Source: Rhizobium sp. NXC14 (GTDB taxonomy: Bacteria > Pseudomonadota > Alphaproteobacteria > Rhizobiales > Rhizobiaceae). Taken from it: 64,000 nucleotides of DNA. The notes below the pieces were generated by a model that was not told the DNA's origin, did no database searches, and saw only the letters and a list, made by a program, of their open reading frames with translations. The stretch covers positions 2,607,001 through 2,671,000 of the forward strand of contig NZ_CP021030.1 of assembly GCF_002117485.1 (NCBI RefSeq), written 5' to 3'. Made by a program: the position numbers and the translations under genes. Shown here piece after piece: positions 32,291-41,068 of this stretch (the stretch's first letter is position 1; each line of letters starts with the position of its first letter).

Positions 32291-32648
32291 CTATGGGCGA
32301 TCGACATTCGACTTAAGAGCGGCCTGATGCAGCCGCCTCGCATCGATCAAGGCTGCCGCGACATAGGCAATACGGCTCGCCAAGGATTCCGCGGCGATGC
32401 CCGGCAGCGGAGATACCCTGGTACCGAACAGGATAAGGAATATCCAGGACGCCCGCGAACACGCGAGCGTCTTTCGAGGGAGCGGCAGCGCGCCCTCCGA
32501 CGAGCAGGGCGACGACCAGCAGAATCAGGAAAATAGAGAGAAGGCTTGGGCTCAGCGATAGCGCGGCATATGCAACGGGGGCCAGCACGCCGCTGAAGAG
32601 ATTGACGAACACCCGTCCGATCGCCGCCAGTTGGATGTGGTTCGGCAT
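32291..32648 (-). pseudogene. Small hydrophobic protein gene with an apparent frameshift
   Basis: The frame from the ATG at 32648 encodes IGRVFVNLFSGVLAPVAYAALS, LSPSLLSIFLILLVVALLVG and then becomes implausible after about residue 70. In the neighbouring frame (from about 32450 down) the sequence is protein-like again: WIFLILFGTRVSPLPGIAAE, then IAYVAAALIDARRLHQAALK, stopping at 32291. The two parts together suggest one small membrane protein of about 118 residues broken by a frameshift around 32440-32470. Alternatively the first frame alone is used. No family recognised. Confidence 0.4.
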
Positions 32649-33057
32649 GTCCGCTCCGTGGGGTTATCGGGAGTGAGGGGCAAGGCCCGAAGGCTCAGCG
32701 CCGTGCTATGCCGTTGTGCATCTCTTTAAGAAGATTAGGTGCCGTTCGTCGCTAAGACCTATGACAAGTTCATAAATCCGTGACGCTGGCCTCGCCGCCG
32801 ACACGCAGCGAGACATTCGATTATGAACCTAGAGTGTAAGCGCATGCCGCTTCGCAAGGTCGCCAGCTGGCCTCTATTCCCAACAGTGCGAGCCATAGGC
32901 CATTATTGGAAGGCGCTGAGATCGTTCAATCTCCTTGATGTTATCCATAAGCTCTATTCGTTTGAATGATGAGTTCCCGACGCCCATATTAACTGTGTGG
33001 ACATGGACGATCCTCCCATCGATGACCATGCCGCTGACTTAGGAAAGGAACTGAATA
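32649..33057. other. Intergenic region, 409 bases, no gene recognised
   Basis: This separates the divergent broken small membrane protein gene and the small DUF1127-like gene. Short frames without Shine-Dalgarno sites only. The end nearest 33058 carries AGGAAAGGA before the next start. No clear promoter or palindrome was identified. Confidence 0.5.
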
Positions 33058-33258
33058 ATGACCACGCTCACCTATCGGGGTGGTGGCAAGACCCTCCCCT
33101 CCGGCGAAGGCCGCTTCGATCTGGGCCACTACGCCCATAAGCTCGTGCTTGCCTGGACGCGCTGGCGGACCGCCCGTGAAATTGAAGCCATGCCGTTTGA
33201 CGTCCGCAAGGATATCGGCTGGCCGAGCACCGACGACAGCAAACACCGGACCATGTAA
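33058..33258 (+). CDS. Small DUF1127-like protein
   Basis: A 66-residue protein (MTTLTYRGGGKTLPSGEGRF, then WTRWRTAREIEAMPFDVRKD and IGWPS). The last part resembles the DUF1127 signature in which a basic W-R helix is followed by L-D-R/K-DIG. The Shine-Dalgarno AGGAAAGGA is well placed before the ATG. Role unknown. It precedes the GlxA-type regulator by 270 bases. Confidence 0.65.
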   Translation: MTTLTYRGGGKTLPSGEGRFDLGHYAHKLVLAWTRWRTAREIEAMPFDVRKDIGWPSTDDSKHRTM

Positions 33259-33528
33259 TGAATGCGACATTCCTCCTGAGATGAGGGCGGCGTCTGCCTC
33301 GCGCAACGCCGCCTTCTTCGTGCCCGCTGTGCAGTGCCCCGCCGTCTTCAGTCTCGAATTTCAGCCGTCCGTGAGCCTTGTTTCTGCCCCGACCGGCGAT
33401 GTGACTGGTCAAATTCCGGTCAATGTCGCATATTTGCTCTTACCGGCCGCATTTTTCCATGCCACTGTCGCTTTTAGGACATCGGCGCGACGCATTCCGC
33501 GCAACGAATATGTCATCGCCCCTCGAGC

Positions 33529-34560
33529 ATGGATTTCGCTATGAACAGGATGCAGATCAAGAAGCGCTCACTGGTCTTCTTTATGGTACCGCAATTCACC
33601 ATGCTGCCCTTTTCGGCAGCGGTGGACACCTTGCGCATCGCCAACCGCATGCTCGGCTATCAGGCCTATACTTGGCGGCTTGCCTCGGTCGACGGAGAAA
33701 AGGTCTATTCCTCCTGCGGCATCGGCATCGAGGCGAATTCCTCGCTCGCCGAGGAACGCCGGCATCTCGGCGGCGAAAACCGTCCCGGCATGGTGCTCGT
33801 CTGTTCCGGCATCGATATCGAGGAATTCAACAACAAATCCGTCAATGCCTGGCTACGCGAATGCTACAATCGCGGCGTCGCCGTCGGCAGCCTCTGTACG
33901 GGCGCGCATGTGCTTGCGCAGGCCGGTCTTCTGAACGGCAAGCGCTGCGCCATCCACTGGGAGAACTTGCCCGGCTTTTCCGAAGCCTTTCCGCAGGCAG
34001 AGGTCTATGCCGATCTCTACGAGGTCGACGGCAATCTCTATACCTGCGCCGGCGGCACCGCCTCGCTCGATATGATGCTGAACCTGATCGGTGAGGATTT
34101 CGGCGAAAGCTTGGTCAACCGCATCTGCGAACAGCACCTGACCGACCGCGTGCGCAACCCGCACGACCGCCAGCGCCTGCCGCTGCGCGCCCGCCTCGGC
34201 GTGCAGAACGCCAAGGTCCTGTCGATCATCGAGCTGATGGAAGGCAATCTCGCCGAGCCGCTGTCGCTGATCGAGATCGCCGATGGCGCCGGCCTCTCCC
34301 GACGCCAGATCGAACGGCTGTTCCGCCAGGAGATGGGCCGTTCGCCGGCGCGCTATTATCTCGAAATCCGACTTGACCGTGCGCGCCACCTGCTGGTTCA
34401 GTCCTCGATGCCGGTTGTCGAGGTCGCCGTCGCCTGCGGCTTCGTCTCGGCCTCGCATTTCTCCAAGTGTTATCGCGAACTCTACCACCGCTCGCCGCAG
34501 CAGGAACGCGCCGAGCGCAAGATGACCATGGCAACGGCAAGGCAGGCCGTTGCGGCGTGA
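33529..34560 (+). CDS. GlxA-type transcriptional regulator (DJ-1/PfpI + AraC domains)
   Basis: A 343-residue regulator. The N-terminal DJ-1/PfpI-like domain (about residues 12-200) has VGSLCTGAHVLAQAGLLNGK with the nucleophile-elbow cysteine and GNLYTCAGGTASLDMMLNLI. The C-terminal AraC domain (about residues 230-335) has two helix-turn-helix motifs (SLIEIADGAGLSRRQIERLF and VVEVAVACGFVSASHFSK). It belongs to the GbdR/ArgR-like group that often controls arginine, choline or betaine catabolism. The start is ATG at 33529 or 33541. No target gene is adjacent. Confidence 0.88.
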   Translation: MDFAMNRMQIKKRSLVFFMVPQFTMLPFSAAVDTLRIANRMLGYQAYTWRLASVDGEKVYSSCGIGIEANSSLAEERRHLGGENRPGMVLVCSGIDIEEFNNKSVNAWLRECYNRGVAVGSLCTGAHVLAQAGLLNGKRCAIHWENLPGFSEAFPQAEVYADLYEVDGNLYTCAGGTASLDMMLNLIGEDFGESLVNRICEQHLTDRVRNPHDRQRLPLRARLGVQNAKVLSIIELMEGNLAEPLSLIEIADGAGLSRRQIERLFRQEMGRSPARYYLEIRLDRARHLLVQSSMPVVEVAVACGFVSASHFSKCYRELYHRSPQQERAERKMTMATARQAVAA

Positions 34561-34590
34561 GGCTGATAACGCCGAGTAAGCGCAAGCAAC

Positions 34591-35922
34591 CTACTGCGCC
34601 GCCTCCTCCGTCATCTTGGCGTCGGAATAGACCTGGTTGCGGCCGCGATGCTTGGCCATGTAGAGGAACTGGTCGGCGGCGTTGAGGTAGTTTTCGAAGG
34701 TTTCGTAACTGCCGATTTCGGCAATCCCGATCGAGATGGTGACGCCGAGTTCCTCGTCGTCGGCCGTTACCTTCAGCCGCGAAATATCCGAGCGGATCTC
34801 GTCGCAGAGCTTGGTGGCGGCGGCCGAATCCATCTGCGGGAACAGGATGGCGAACTCCTCGCCGCCGAGGCGCGAGAGCAGGTTGTCGCTGCCATCGAAG
34901 ATCGTGAACAGCCTGTTTGCAACCGCCTTCAGCACCTTGTCGCCGATCTCGTGGCCGTATGTGTCGTTCAGCCGTTTGAAATGGTCGATATCAAGAATGG
35001 CGACCGAGCTTGGCACTTTGAGCCGCAGGCATTCGTTCACCAGCTTCGGGCCATTGTCGTAGAAATAGCGGCGGTTATAAAGGCCGGTGAGATAGTCACA
35101 GGCTGCAGCGGCCCTCAACTGGCGCATCTGCGCCAGTGTTTCCGCATTGTTGGCGATGCGGCATTGAAGCTCCTCGGGCACGAAGGGCCGATAGACGAAA
35201 TCGCTGGCGCCGGCTTTCAGGAAACTCGCGGACAGCATGCGATCGTTGGAGGAGGAGACGCCGATGACGCGTAACCGGTCTGAACCGAAGCGATGGCGGA
35301 TGCGCCGCGTCAGCTCGTAACCGCTCATGTCGGGCATGTGATGATCGGTGACGACGAGTTCAATATCGCTATAGGCTTCGAGCGCCGCCAGCGCCTCGAG
35401 CCCCGAGCTTGCCTCGACGACCAGATATTGCTGTGCCTTCAGGAGATCAACGAGAACCTGGCGTACCGAGACCACGTCGTCGACGACGAGCACCCGGGTT
35501 TTGCGGTTGGAGATCGCACGGCGGACGGTGGCGACCAGATTGTCGAGCGCGAACTCATTGTCTTTCAGCACGTAATCGATGACATTGCGCTCCATGATCT
35601 TGTTGCGCGTGTTGAGATCGAACGTGGCGGTGAAGACGATTGCTGGAATATCGTGCTCGATCGTACAGTCGAGCGCCTCGCCATAGGGCGAATCCGGCAG
35701 GTTGAGATCAACGACGGCCATGGTGTAGCCGTGACCGTCTTCGGCAAGTTCCCTGCGAAGCGCTTTCAGCGACGAGCAGGATTTGACAGCAAGGCCAAGT
35801 TCCGTCTGGAACCGATGACAAAGCACGGCGGAAAACATCCGGGAATCTTCAACCAGAAGTATCTTGAGCCCGCCGGAACGCAGCCCAAGCCCATCCCGCT
35901 GAAAATCCGCCTGAAAAGCCAC
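34591..35922 (-). CDS. Diguanylate cyclase with two REC domains (PleD-like)
   Basis: A 443-residue response regulator. REC1 (about residues 19-140) has the phosphoacceptor Asp in AVVDLNLPDSPYG, REC2 (about 145-265) in LVVTDHHMPDMSG, and the GGDEF domain (about 285-440) has the active-site motif RLGGEEFAIL and AILDIDHFKRLNDTYGHEIGD. The inhibitory I-site RxxD five residues before GGEEF is absent (GSDNLLS), so product inhibition may be reduced. It should make cyclic di-GMP under phosphorelay control. Its neighbour at 36109 has a similar tandem REC part without the output domain. Confidence 0.92.
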   Translation of the reverse strand: MAFQADFQRDGLGLRSGGLKILLVEDSRMFSAVLCHRFQTELGLAVKSCSSLKALRRELAEDGHGYTMAVVDLNLPDSPYGEALDCTIEHDIPAIVFTATFDLNTRNKIMERNVIDYVLKDNEFALDNLVATVRRAISNRKTRVLVVDDVVSVRQVLVDLLKAQQYLVVEASSGLEALAALEAYSDIELVVTDHHMPDMSGYELTRRIRHRFGSDRLRVIGVSSSNDRMLSASFLKAGASDFVYRPFVPEELQCRIANNAETLAQMRQLRAAAACDYLTGLYNRRYFYDNGPKLVNECLRLKVPSSVAILDIDHFKRLNDTYGHEIGDKVLKAVANRLFTIFDGSDNLLSRLGGEEFAILFPQMDSAAATKLCDEIRSDISRLKVTADDEELGVTISIGIAEIGSYETFENYLNAADQFLYMAKHRGRNQVYSDAKMTEEAAQ

Positions 35923-36108
35923 AGCCGCTACTCCCCCATGCGCCTGACGAGCTCGACTCGGCCCTGCCTACGGCGCGGCGGACGATAACCGAGACCCTCG
36001 TCCACGTGAAGAGGACAAATACTAGGGTTACCTGTAATTGCAAAAATCCGGCGCCCTGCAGCGGCCATCGCCACTGGCTTCATCTCAACCCTGATCCTGG
36101 AAGAGCCA

Positions 36109-36939
36109 TCAGGCAACTGCCCGCTCCTTGCGCATGGACTGGATCTGCAGCAGCGTGTCGAGATTTTGGTTGACGCGGCAGTAGAACTCCTCGTCGATGA
36201 AGGGACGCAGCATGAAATCGTTGCCGCCGGCCTTCAGAAACCGCGCCGAAAGCAGCCGGTTCGAGGACGAGGAAACACCGATGATGCGCAATTCGTGCGA
36301 GCCGATATGGGCCCGGATGCGCCGCGTCAGTTCAAAGCCGTCGATATCGGGCATATTGTAATCGGTGATCATCAGGCCGATGTCGCGATTGGACTTCAGG
36401 ATCTCCAGCGCCTTGGCGCCATTTTCGGCGGTGCTCACTCGGAAATTATAGCGCTTCAGCCGGCTCGACAGCAGGGCGCGCGCCGTCGCGCTGTCGTCGA
36501 CGATCAGCACGTGATGGCGATGATTGGTCAGGAACCGGCAGATCGACTCCGCCAGAAGGTCGACGGCGAAAATATTGTCCTTGAGGATGTAGTCGACAAT
36601 ATCCTTCGCGATCAGCTTGTCGCGCATGCCCTCATGGAAGGTGCCGGTAAAGACGATGGTCGGGATGGAGAGGTCAACCAGATATTCCAGCGCTTCGCCG
36701 TTTTCGGCACCGGGCAGGTTGATGTTCGAAATCGCCAGCGTGATCGGATCGGACGATTTGTCGTAGGAAAACTGCAGATCCTCGAAGTTACGGCAGATCT
36801 CGACATCAATGTCGAACAACTCCTTGAGACGTTTGCTGATCATCGACGTGAATACGTTTGAATCTTCCGCGACGATAATACGCGCGCCGGCAAACATCTC
36901 TCCGGAATATTGCATCCCCGAAATACCCAAAAACGCCAT
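36109..36939 (-). CDS. Tandem-REC response regulator without output domain
   Basis: A 276-residue protein made of two REC domains. REC2 has an intact phosphoacceptor Asp (LMITDYNMPDIDG), but in REC1 the aligned position is Asn (LAISNINLPGAENG), so only the second domain is likely to be phosphorylated by the usual route. The sequence is clearly related to the first 265 residues of the adjacent diguanylate cyclase (shared TIVFTGTF / AIVFTATF, DYILKDN / DYVLKDN), pointing to duplication. It may act as a phosphate sink or partner for the cyclase. Confidence 0.9.
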   Translation of the reverse strand: MAFLGISGMQYSGEMFAGARIIVAEDSNVFTSMISKRLKELFDIDVEICRNFEDLQFSYDKSSDPITLAISNINLPGAENGEALEYLVDLSIPTIVFTGTFHEGMRDKLIAKDIVDYILKDNIFAVDLLAESICRFLTNHRHHVLIVDDSATARALLSSRLKRYNFRVSTAENGAKALEILKSNRDIGLMITDYNMPDIDGFELTRRIRAHIGSHELRIIGVSSSSNRLLSARFLKAGGNDFMLRPFIDEEFYCRVNQNLDTLLQIQSMRKERAVA

Positions 36940-37062
36940 GGTAAACCTTTAAATTAAAATCCGTCCCCAGCCCGAACTGATACATCAATTAATTTGACTA
37001 ATTATTAATCGGCACGTCCCGGTATAAAACGAAGAAGCGGCCCGGTGAGGCCACCCCTTTGT

Positions 37063-37109
37063 TGACAAAGTCTCCTCCGGTCATGCTCGGCCTCGTGCCG
37101 AGCATCTGG
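37063..37109. repeat. Palindromic intergenic repeat (copy 2)
   Basis: This copy resembles the repeat at 10301: TGACAAAGTC is followed by the core GCTCGGCCTCGTGCCGAGC. It lies in the 458-base gap (36940-37397) between the tandem-REC gene and the decayed squalene-cyclase-like gene. Apart from this element the gap holds no recognisable gene. Confidence 0.55.
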
Positions 37110-37397
37110 CCACAGCGATTGCTTGACGGAAAACATTTATTCTCAGACACTTAATGGATGTGAAACAGATCCTCGAGAGGACCGAGGATGACGCCCGGGG
37201 TTCTGCGCGTCACCAGCCTTGACCGCCGATGGGCCGCATCCAATTTCTTGCAGATATGATTGAGGATCAATGCGGCAGCGCGGGATATGGGTAACTGGTC
37301 GTTCGTGTGAAAGGCCCACCCCGCCCCGTCGCGCTGGCAGCACGCGGTCAAAGCGATTATAACAGGTTACCGACCGTTCCGCCGAAGAGGTCCGCCC

Positions 37398-38307
37398 ATG
37401 ACCAAACCCGACCCGGTGATCGAATGGCTTCTCGATTCCGACCCCTCGATCCGCTGGCAGGTGATGTGCGACTTGCTTGACGCCCCGCAGCCGGAATGGA
37501 TGGCAGAGCGAGCCAAAGTGGAGACCGAAGGCTGGGGCGCAAAGCTCCTCTCCTTTCAGGACGACGATGGACAATGGGCCGGCGGCGCCTTTCTACCGGC
37601 CGATTTCGATCCTCGTGAGTGGCGCGAGCACGGCCAGCCCTGGACGGCCACTGCTCGGTGCCAGCGCCCACTGGGAAGAAGGCGGCCAGCTTTACTGGGA
37701 GGGTGAAGTCGAGGAATGCATCAACGGCCGGACCGTCGCAGACCGCGCCTATTTCGGCATCGACGTCTCCCGCATCGTGGAGAGGCTCACCGGCGAGCGC
37801 CTCGACGACGGCGGCTGGAACTGCGAACGAGTCCGCGGTTCCCTTCGCTCCTCTTTCGCCAGCACGATCAACGTGCTGGAAGGCTTGCTCGAATTCGAAA
37901 GATCGACGGGCGGCACGCCCCAGTCTCGCGAGGCGTGCAGCACCGGCGAGAAGTTCCTGCTCGAACGCAATCTCTTCCGCCGCCTCGGCACCGGCGAACC
38001 GGCGGACGAACGCTTCCTGCGCTTCCTCCACCCCAATCGCTGGCGCTACGACATCCTGCGTGCGCTCGATTATTTCCGCTCAAGCGCCATGTTGACCGGC
38101 GCCGATCCCGATCCACGTCTCGGCGAGGCGATCGGCCACCTTCGCTCAAGGCGCTCGAACGACGGCCGATGGCTGCTGGACTGGACCCTGCCCGGGCGCG
38201 TCTGGTTCCATGTCAACGAGGCTCAAGGCCAGCCGTCGCGCTGGATCACACTGCGGGCGATGCGGGTGCTCAGATGGTGGGATAGGCAGGCATCAATCAG
38301 ACACTGA
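37398..38307 (+). pseudogene. Squalene-cyclase-like (prenyltransferase repeat) gene with internal deletion
   Basis: The N-terminal part (37398 to about 37650, MTKPDPVIEWLLDSDPSIRW and GQWAGGAFLPADFD) and the C-terminal part (about 37655-38307, GEVEECINGRTVADRAYFGI, FLHPNRWRYDILRALDYFRS) are in different frames. In complete homologues the part after GQPWTAT continues for about 30 residues before the IGANARW-like motif; here it jumps directly to GASAHW. An out-of-frame deletion of roughly 90 bases at about 37650 is the simplest explanation. These proteins resemble alpha-barrel terpene cyclase folds, but enzymatic activity has not been shown for the family as far as known to me. Confidence 0.75.
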
Positions 38308-38470
38308 CGGCAAACCCAGCGAACGCAGGAAGCGCCTCGATCTTCTGCAGCAATTCCCAACGATATCACACGGTGAAGCGGACGACGCCGACATTAAATC
38401 GGCGAGTTCCATCTACATGCCGGCGCTCAGTCATGAAATCTTCACATCGCCCGCGCGAAATCTCATGCAT

Positions 38471-38995
38471 TTATGCGCAGCAACCGCTCCCTGCCACTGG
38501 CGGTCCGCAGCAAGCCGCCGCTCTCTTGTTTTCTTCCGCCAGCCAGCGGTCGCGGGGCTTACAGCTTGCCGGCCGCGGCGACAACTCGACATGCACTGCG
38601 CCGGCGCGCGAAACCGGCATCGCCGCGCAATAAAGCTGCATCGGGCCCACGCCGTCGCTGACCTCGAAGGTCAATTTGGCTGAACCGTCGAGTTGAACAT
38701 GCTCCGTCACCTTGCGGATGATGGAGTAAAACCTGCCGGCCGGCAGGTGTGTGCGGTCGCCTTCCTCGATATCTAACAGCTGGATGAATATCTCAGTCCA
38801 TGCCTCGGGATTGGCGCCGCAATCGAGGCCCGAGAATTGGCCCGCCTTGACCTCGGTGATATGATAGCCCGGCTTCACCCGCCGGCCGTCGTAATAGAAA
38901 ACCAGTGGCGCGTCCTTGTCGCCGGCGAGCGCGGTGAGCAACAGGCCGAGATTGATGTCCTCAGCATGAACTTTCGAGTTGTCGATGACGTTCAT
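38471..38995 (-). CDS. DUF6428-type protein next to the ars operon
   Basis: A 174-residue protein. The main part (MNVIDNSKVHAEDINLGLLL, then VFYYDGRRVKPGYHITEVKA and FYSIIRKVTEHVQLDGSAKL) matches a family often found beside arsR genes. The C-terminal 35 residues are rich in Cys and Pro (AACCGPPVAGSGCCA), which could bind a thiophilic metal or metalloid. The ATG at 38995 has GAGGA upstream. It is divergent from arsR across a 42-base space holding an inverted repeat, so it is probably ArsR-controlled. Function unknown. Confidence 0.7.
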   Translation of the reverse strand: MNVIDNSKVHAEDINLGLLLTALAGDKDAPLVFYYDGRRVKPGYHITEVKAGQFSGLDCGANPEAWTEIFIQLLDIEEGDRTHLPAGRFYSIIRKVTEHVQLDGSAKLTFEVSDGVGPMQLYCAAMPVSRAGAVHVELSPRPASCKPRDRWLAEENKRAAACCGPPVAGSGCCA

Positions 38996-39010
38996 TTGCG
39001 CTAATCCTCG

Positions 39011-39036
39011 TTTCAATTATTCTAGGATTATTGAAA
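39011..39036. promoter_or_regulatory. Candidate ArsR operator
   Basis: TTTCAAT (39011-39017) and ATTGAAA (39030-39036) form an inverted repeat in the 42-base space between the divergent DUF6428 and arsR starts. The position lets one repressor dimer cover both promoters. Confidence 0.6.
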
Positions 39037-39037
39037 T

Positions 39038-39394
39038 ATGGATCAACGTCAAGCCCTCGCCGCCTTCGGCGCGCTTTCGCAGGAAACGCGCCTTCATATC
39101 ATTCGCATGCTTGTCGTATCGGGTCCGGAGGGATTGGCAGCGGGCATCATCGCCGAAAGAGCGGATGTTTCGCCGTCCAACGTCTCCTTCCACTTGAAGG
39201 AGCTGGAGCGAGCTGGCCTGATAACCCAGCAGCGGGAATCCCGCTCCATCATCTACACCGCCAACTACGAAGCGCTTGGCGGCCTGATCCGTTTCCTGAT
39301 GGAGGACTGTTGCGGCGGAAACACGCAAATCTGCGCGCCCGCCGTCGCCATCGCCACATGCTGTGCGTCTGCAATCAAGGAGGAACTGCAATGA
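39038..39394 (+). CDS. arsR: ArsR-family arsenic-responsive repressor
   Basis: A 118-residue ArsR/SmtB protein. The winged helix-turn-helix reads LAAGIIAERADVSPSNVSFHLKELERAGLI, followed by the wing QQRESRSIIYTANY. The end carries cysteines (EDCCGGNTQIC and later ATCC) that may bind arsenite. It should repress its own operon until As(III) binds. The stop overlaps the arsC start as ATGA. Confidence 0.93.
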   Translation: MDQRQALAAFGALSQETRLHIIRMLVVSGPEGLAAGIIAERADVSPSNVSFHLKELERAGLITQQRESRSIIYTANYEALGGLIRFLMEDCCGGNTQICAPAVAIATCCASAIKEELQ

Positions 39395-39921
39395 CCGCTG
39401 ACCGTGTTTACAACGTGCTCTTTCTTTGCACCGCCAATTCGTCCCGCTCAATCCTGGCCGAATCCATCCTCGAGACCGAAGGCAAGGGCCGATTCAGGGC
39501 CTATTCCGCCGGCAGCCAGCCGAAGGGCGAGGTCAATCCCCGGGCGTTGAAGGAGCTTGCGGCACTGGGTTATCCCTCGACCGGCTTCCGCTCGAAGAGC
39601 TGGGACGAGTTCGCCAAGCCCGACGCACCGGAGATGGATTTCATCTTCACCGTCTGCGACACCGCCCACGGCGAAGCCTGCCCTGTCTGGATCGGCCATC
39701 CGATGACCGCTCACTGGGGCGTCGAGGATCCGGCCGCCGTCGAGGGCAGCGAGGTCGAGAAAGCCCACGCCTTCGCACAGGCCGCCCGCTTCCTCAAGAA
39801 CCGGATCATTGCCTTCCTCAGCCTGCCGCTGTCGTCGATCGACAAGTTGGCACTGGAGCAGCACCTGCGCCAGATCGGCGGTATGGAAGGCACGACCGCG
39901 AAACCGGCGAGGGACGGCTGA
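39391..39921 (+). CDS. arsC: Arsenate reductase ArsC, low-molecular-weight phosphatase type
   Basis: A 176-residue protein with the LMW tyrosine phosphatase fold. The P-loop is LFLCTANSSRS with Cys13 and Arg19 (CX5R). The catalytic Asp region reads FTVCDTAHGEACPVWIGHP. In this group arsenate is reduced to arsenite with thioredoxin or glutaredoxin. A strong AAGGAGG precedes the ATG. It is the second gene of the operon; the next gene (aqpS) starts on its stop codon. Confidence 0.9.
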   Translation: MTADRVYNVLFLCTANSSRSILAESILETEGKGRFRAYSAGSQPKGEVNPRALKELAALGYPSTGFRSKSWDEFAKPDAPEMDFIFTVCDTAHGEACPVWIGHPMTAHWGVEDPAAVEGSEVEKAHAFAQAARFLKNRIIAFLSLPLSSIDKLALEQHLRQIGGMEGTTAKPARDG

Positions 39922-40622
39922 TGGCGCCGTTCGATCTATCACGCCGGCTGGTCGCAGAGGCGCTCGGCACTGCAATGCTTGTCGCAACCGTCGTCGGCTC
40001 CGGCATCATGGCGACATCGCTGACTGACGATATCGGCCTCGCTCTCCTCGGCAACACGCTTGCGACCGGCGCGATCCTGGTGGTTCTGATTACCACCCTT
40101 GGACCGATCTCCGGCGCGCATTTCAATCCGGCCGTCTCGCTGGTCTTCGCTATGTCGCGTTCGCTGCCGAGACGTGATCTGGGCGGCTATGTGCTCGCGC
40201 AGATCGCCGGCGGCATCGCAGGGACGATCGCCGCTCATCTGATGTTTGCGCACCCCCTTCTGGAAATATCGAGCAAGGTCCGGACCGGCGGCGCGCAGTG
40301 GTTTTCCGAAGGTCTGGCGACCTTCGGCCTTGTCGCGGTCATTCTCGCCGGCATCAGGTTCGAGCAGAAGGCGGTGCCATGGCCGGTCGGTCTTTACATC
40401 ACCGCCGCCTACTGGTTCACCGCCTCGACCTCCTTCGCCAATCCGGCCGTTGCATTCGCCCGCTCACTGACCGACACATTCTCCGGCATTCGCCCGGTCG
40501 ATCTTCCGGGTTTCTGGATCGCTGAAATCCTGGGCGCGGCCGTCGCTCTTTTTCTGTTCACCTGGCTGCTGCAGTCAGCCGAGACATCCTCATCGACCCT
40601 GCCATCAGAGGCGAAGCTATGA
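39921..40622 (+). CDS. aqpS: Aquaglyceroporin AqpS (arsenite channel)
   Basis: A 233-residue MIP-family channel with six hydrophobic segments and the two NPA boxes (GAHFNPAVSLVF near residue 67 and SFANPAVAFARS near residue 180). In rhizobia aqpS replaces an arsenite pump in the ars operon: arsenite formed by ArsC leaves the cell by diffusion through it. The ATG at 39921 shares a base with the arsC stop, and its own stop overlaps the next gene as ATGA. Confidence 0.92.
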   Translation: MAPFDLSRRLVAEALGTAMLVATVVGSGIMATSLTDDIGLALLGNTLATGAILVVLITTLGPISGAHFNPAVSLVFAMSRSLPRRDLGGYVLAQIAGGIAGTIAAHLMFAHPLLEISSKVRTGGAQWFSEGLATFGLVAVILAGIRFEQKAVPWPVGLYITAAYWFTASTSFANPAVAFARSLTDTFSGIRPVDLPGFWIAEILGAAVALFLFTWLLQSAETSSSTLPSEAKL

Positions 40623-41041
40623 ACGTCACCATCTACCATAATGCCGGCTGCGGCACCTCGCGCAACACGCTGGCCATGATCCGCAATGCCGGCATTGAGC
40701 CTGATATCATCGACTATGTGAACAACCCGCCATCGCGTGAGGAGCTGGCGAGAATGATCGCCGATGCCGGTCTCACCGTGCGCCAAGCCCTTCGCGAGAA
40801 GGATACGCCTTATGGCGAACTCGGCCTCGACAATCCTGATCTGACTGATGACCAGCTTCTCGACGCCATGCTGGCGCAGCCGATCCTGATCAACCGACCC
40901 TTCGTCATCACGCCCCTCGGCACGCGCCTGTCGCGACCGTCCGAGGTGGTCCTGGAAATCCTGCCGGAGACGCACAAGGGTGCCTGCACCAAGGAAGACG
41001 GCGAGAAGGTCCTGGATGCGGACGGCAAGCGCGTTATCTGA
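40619..41041 (+). CDS. arsC: Arsenate reductase ArsC, glutaredoxin-dependent type
   Basis: A 140-residue ArsC/Spx-fold reductase. The catalytic Cys11 lies in YHNAGCGTSRNTL, and the arginines that bind arsenate are in LINRPFVITPLGTRLSRPSE. It uses glutathione and glutaredoxin to reduce arsenate. This is a second, structurally unrelated arsenate reductase within the same operon. It ends the ars operon; its ATG overlaps the aqpS stop. Confidence 0.92.
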   Translation: MNVTIYHNAGCGTSRNTLAMIRNAGIEPDIIDYVNNPPSREELARMIADAGLTVRQALREKDTPYGELGLDNPDLTDDQLLDAMLAQPILINRPFVITPLGTRLSRPSEVVLEILPETHKGACTKEDGEKVLDADGKRVI

Positions 41042-41068
41042 GCCGTCCAGCCTGACAGGTCCGCAATC

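Noticed and set aside
39426..39920. Upstream extension of the aqpS frame inside arsC
   Set aside because: It is an alternative frame of arsC; channel sequence begins at 39921.
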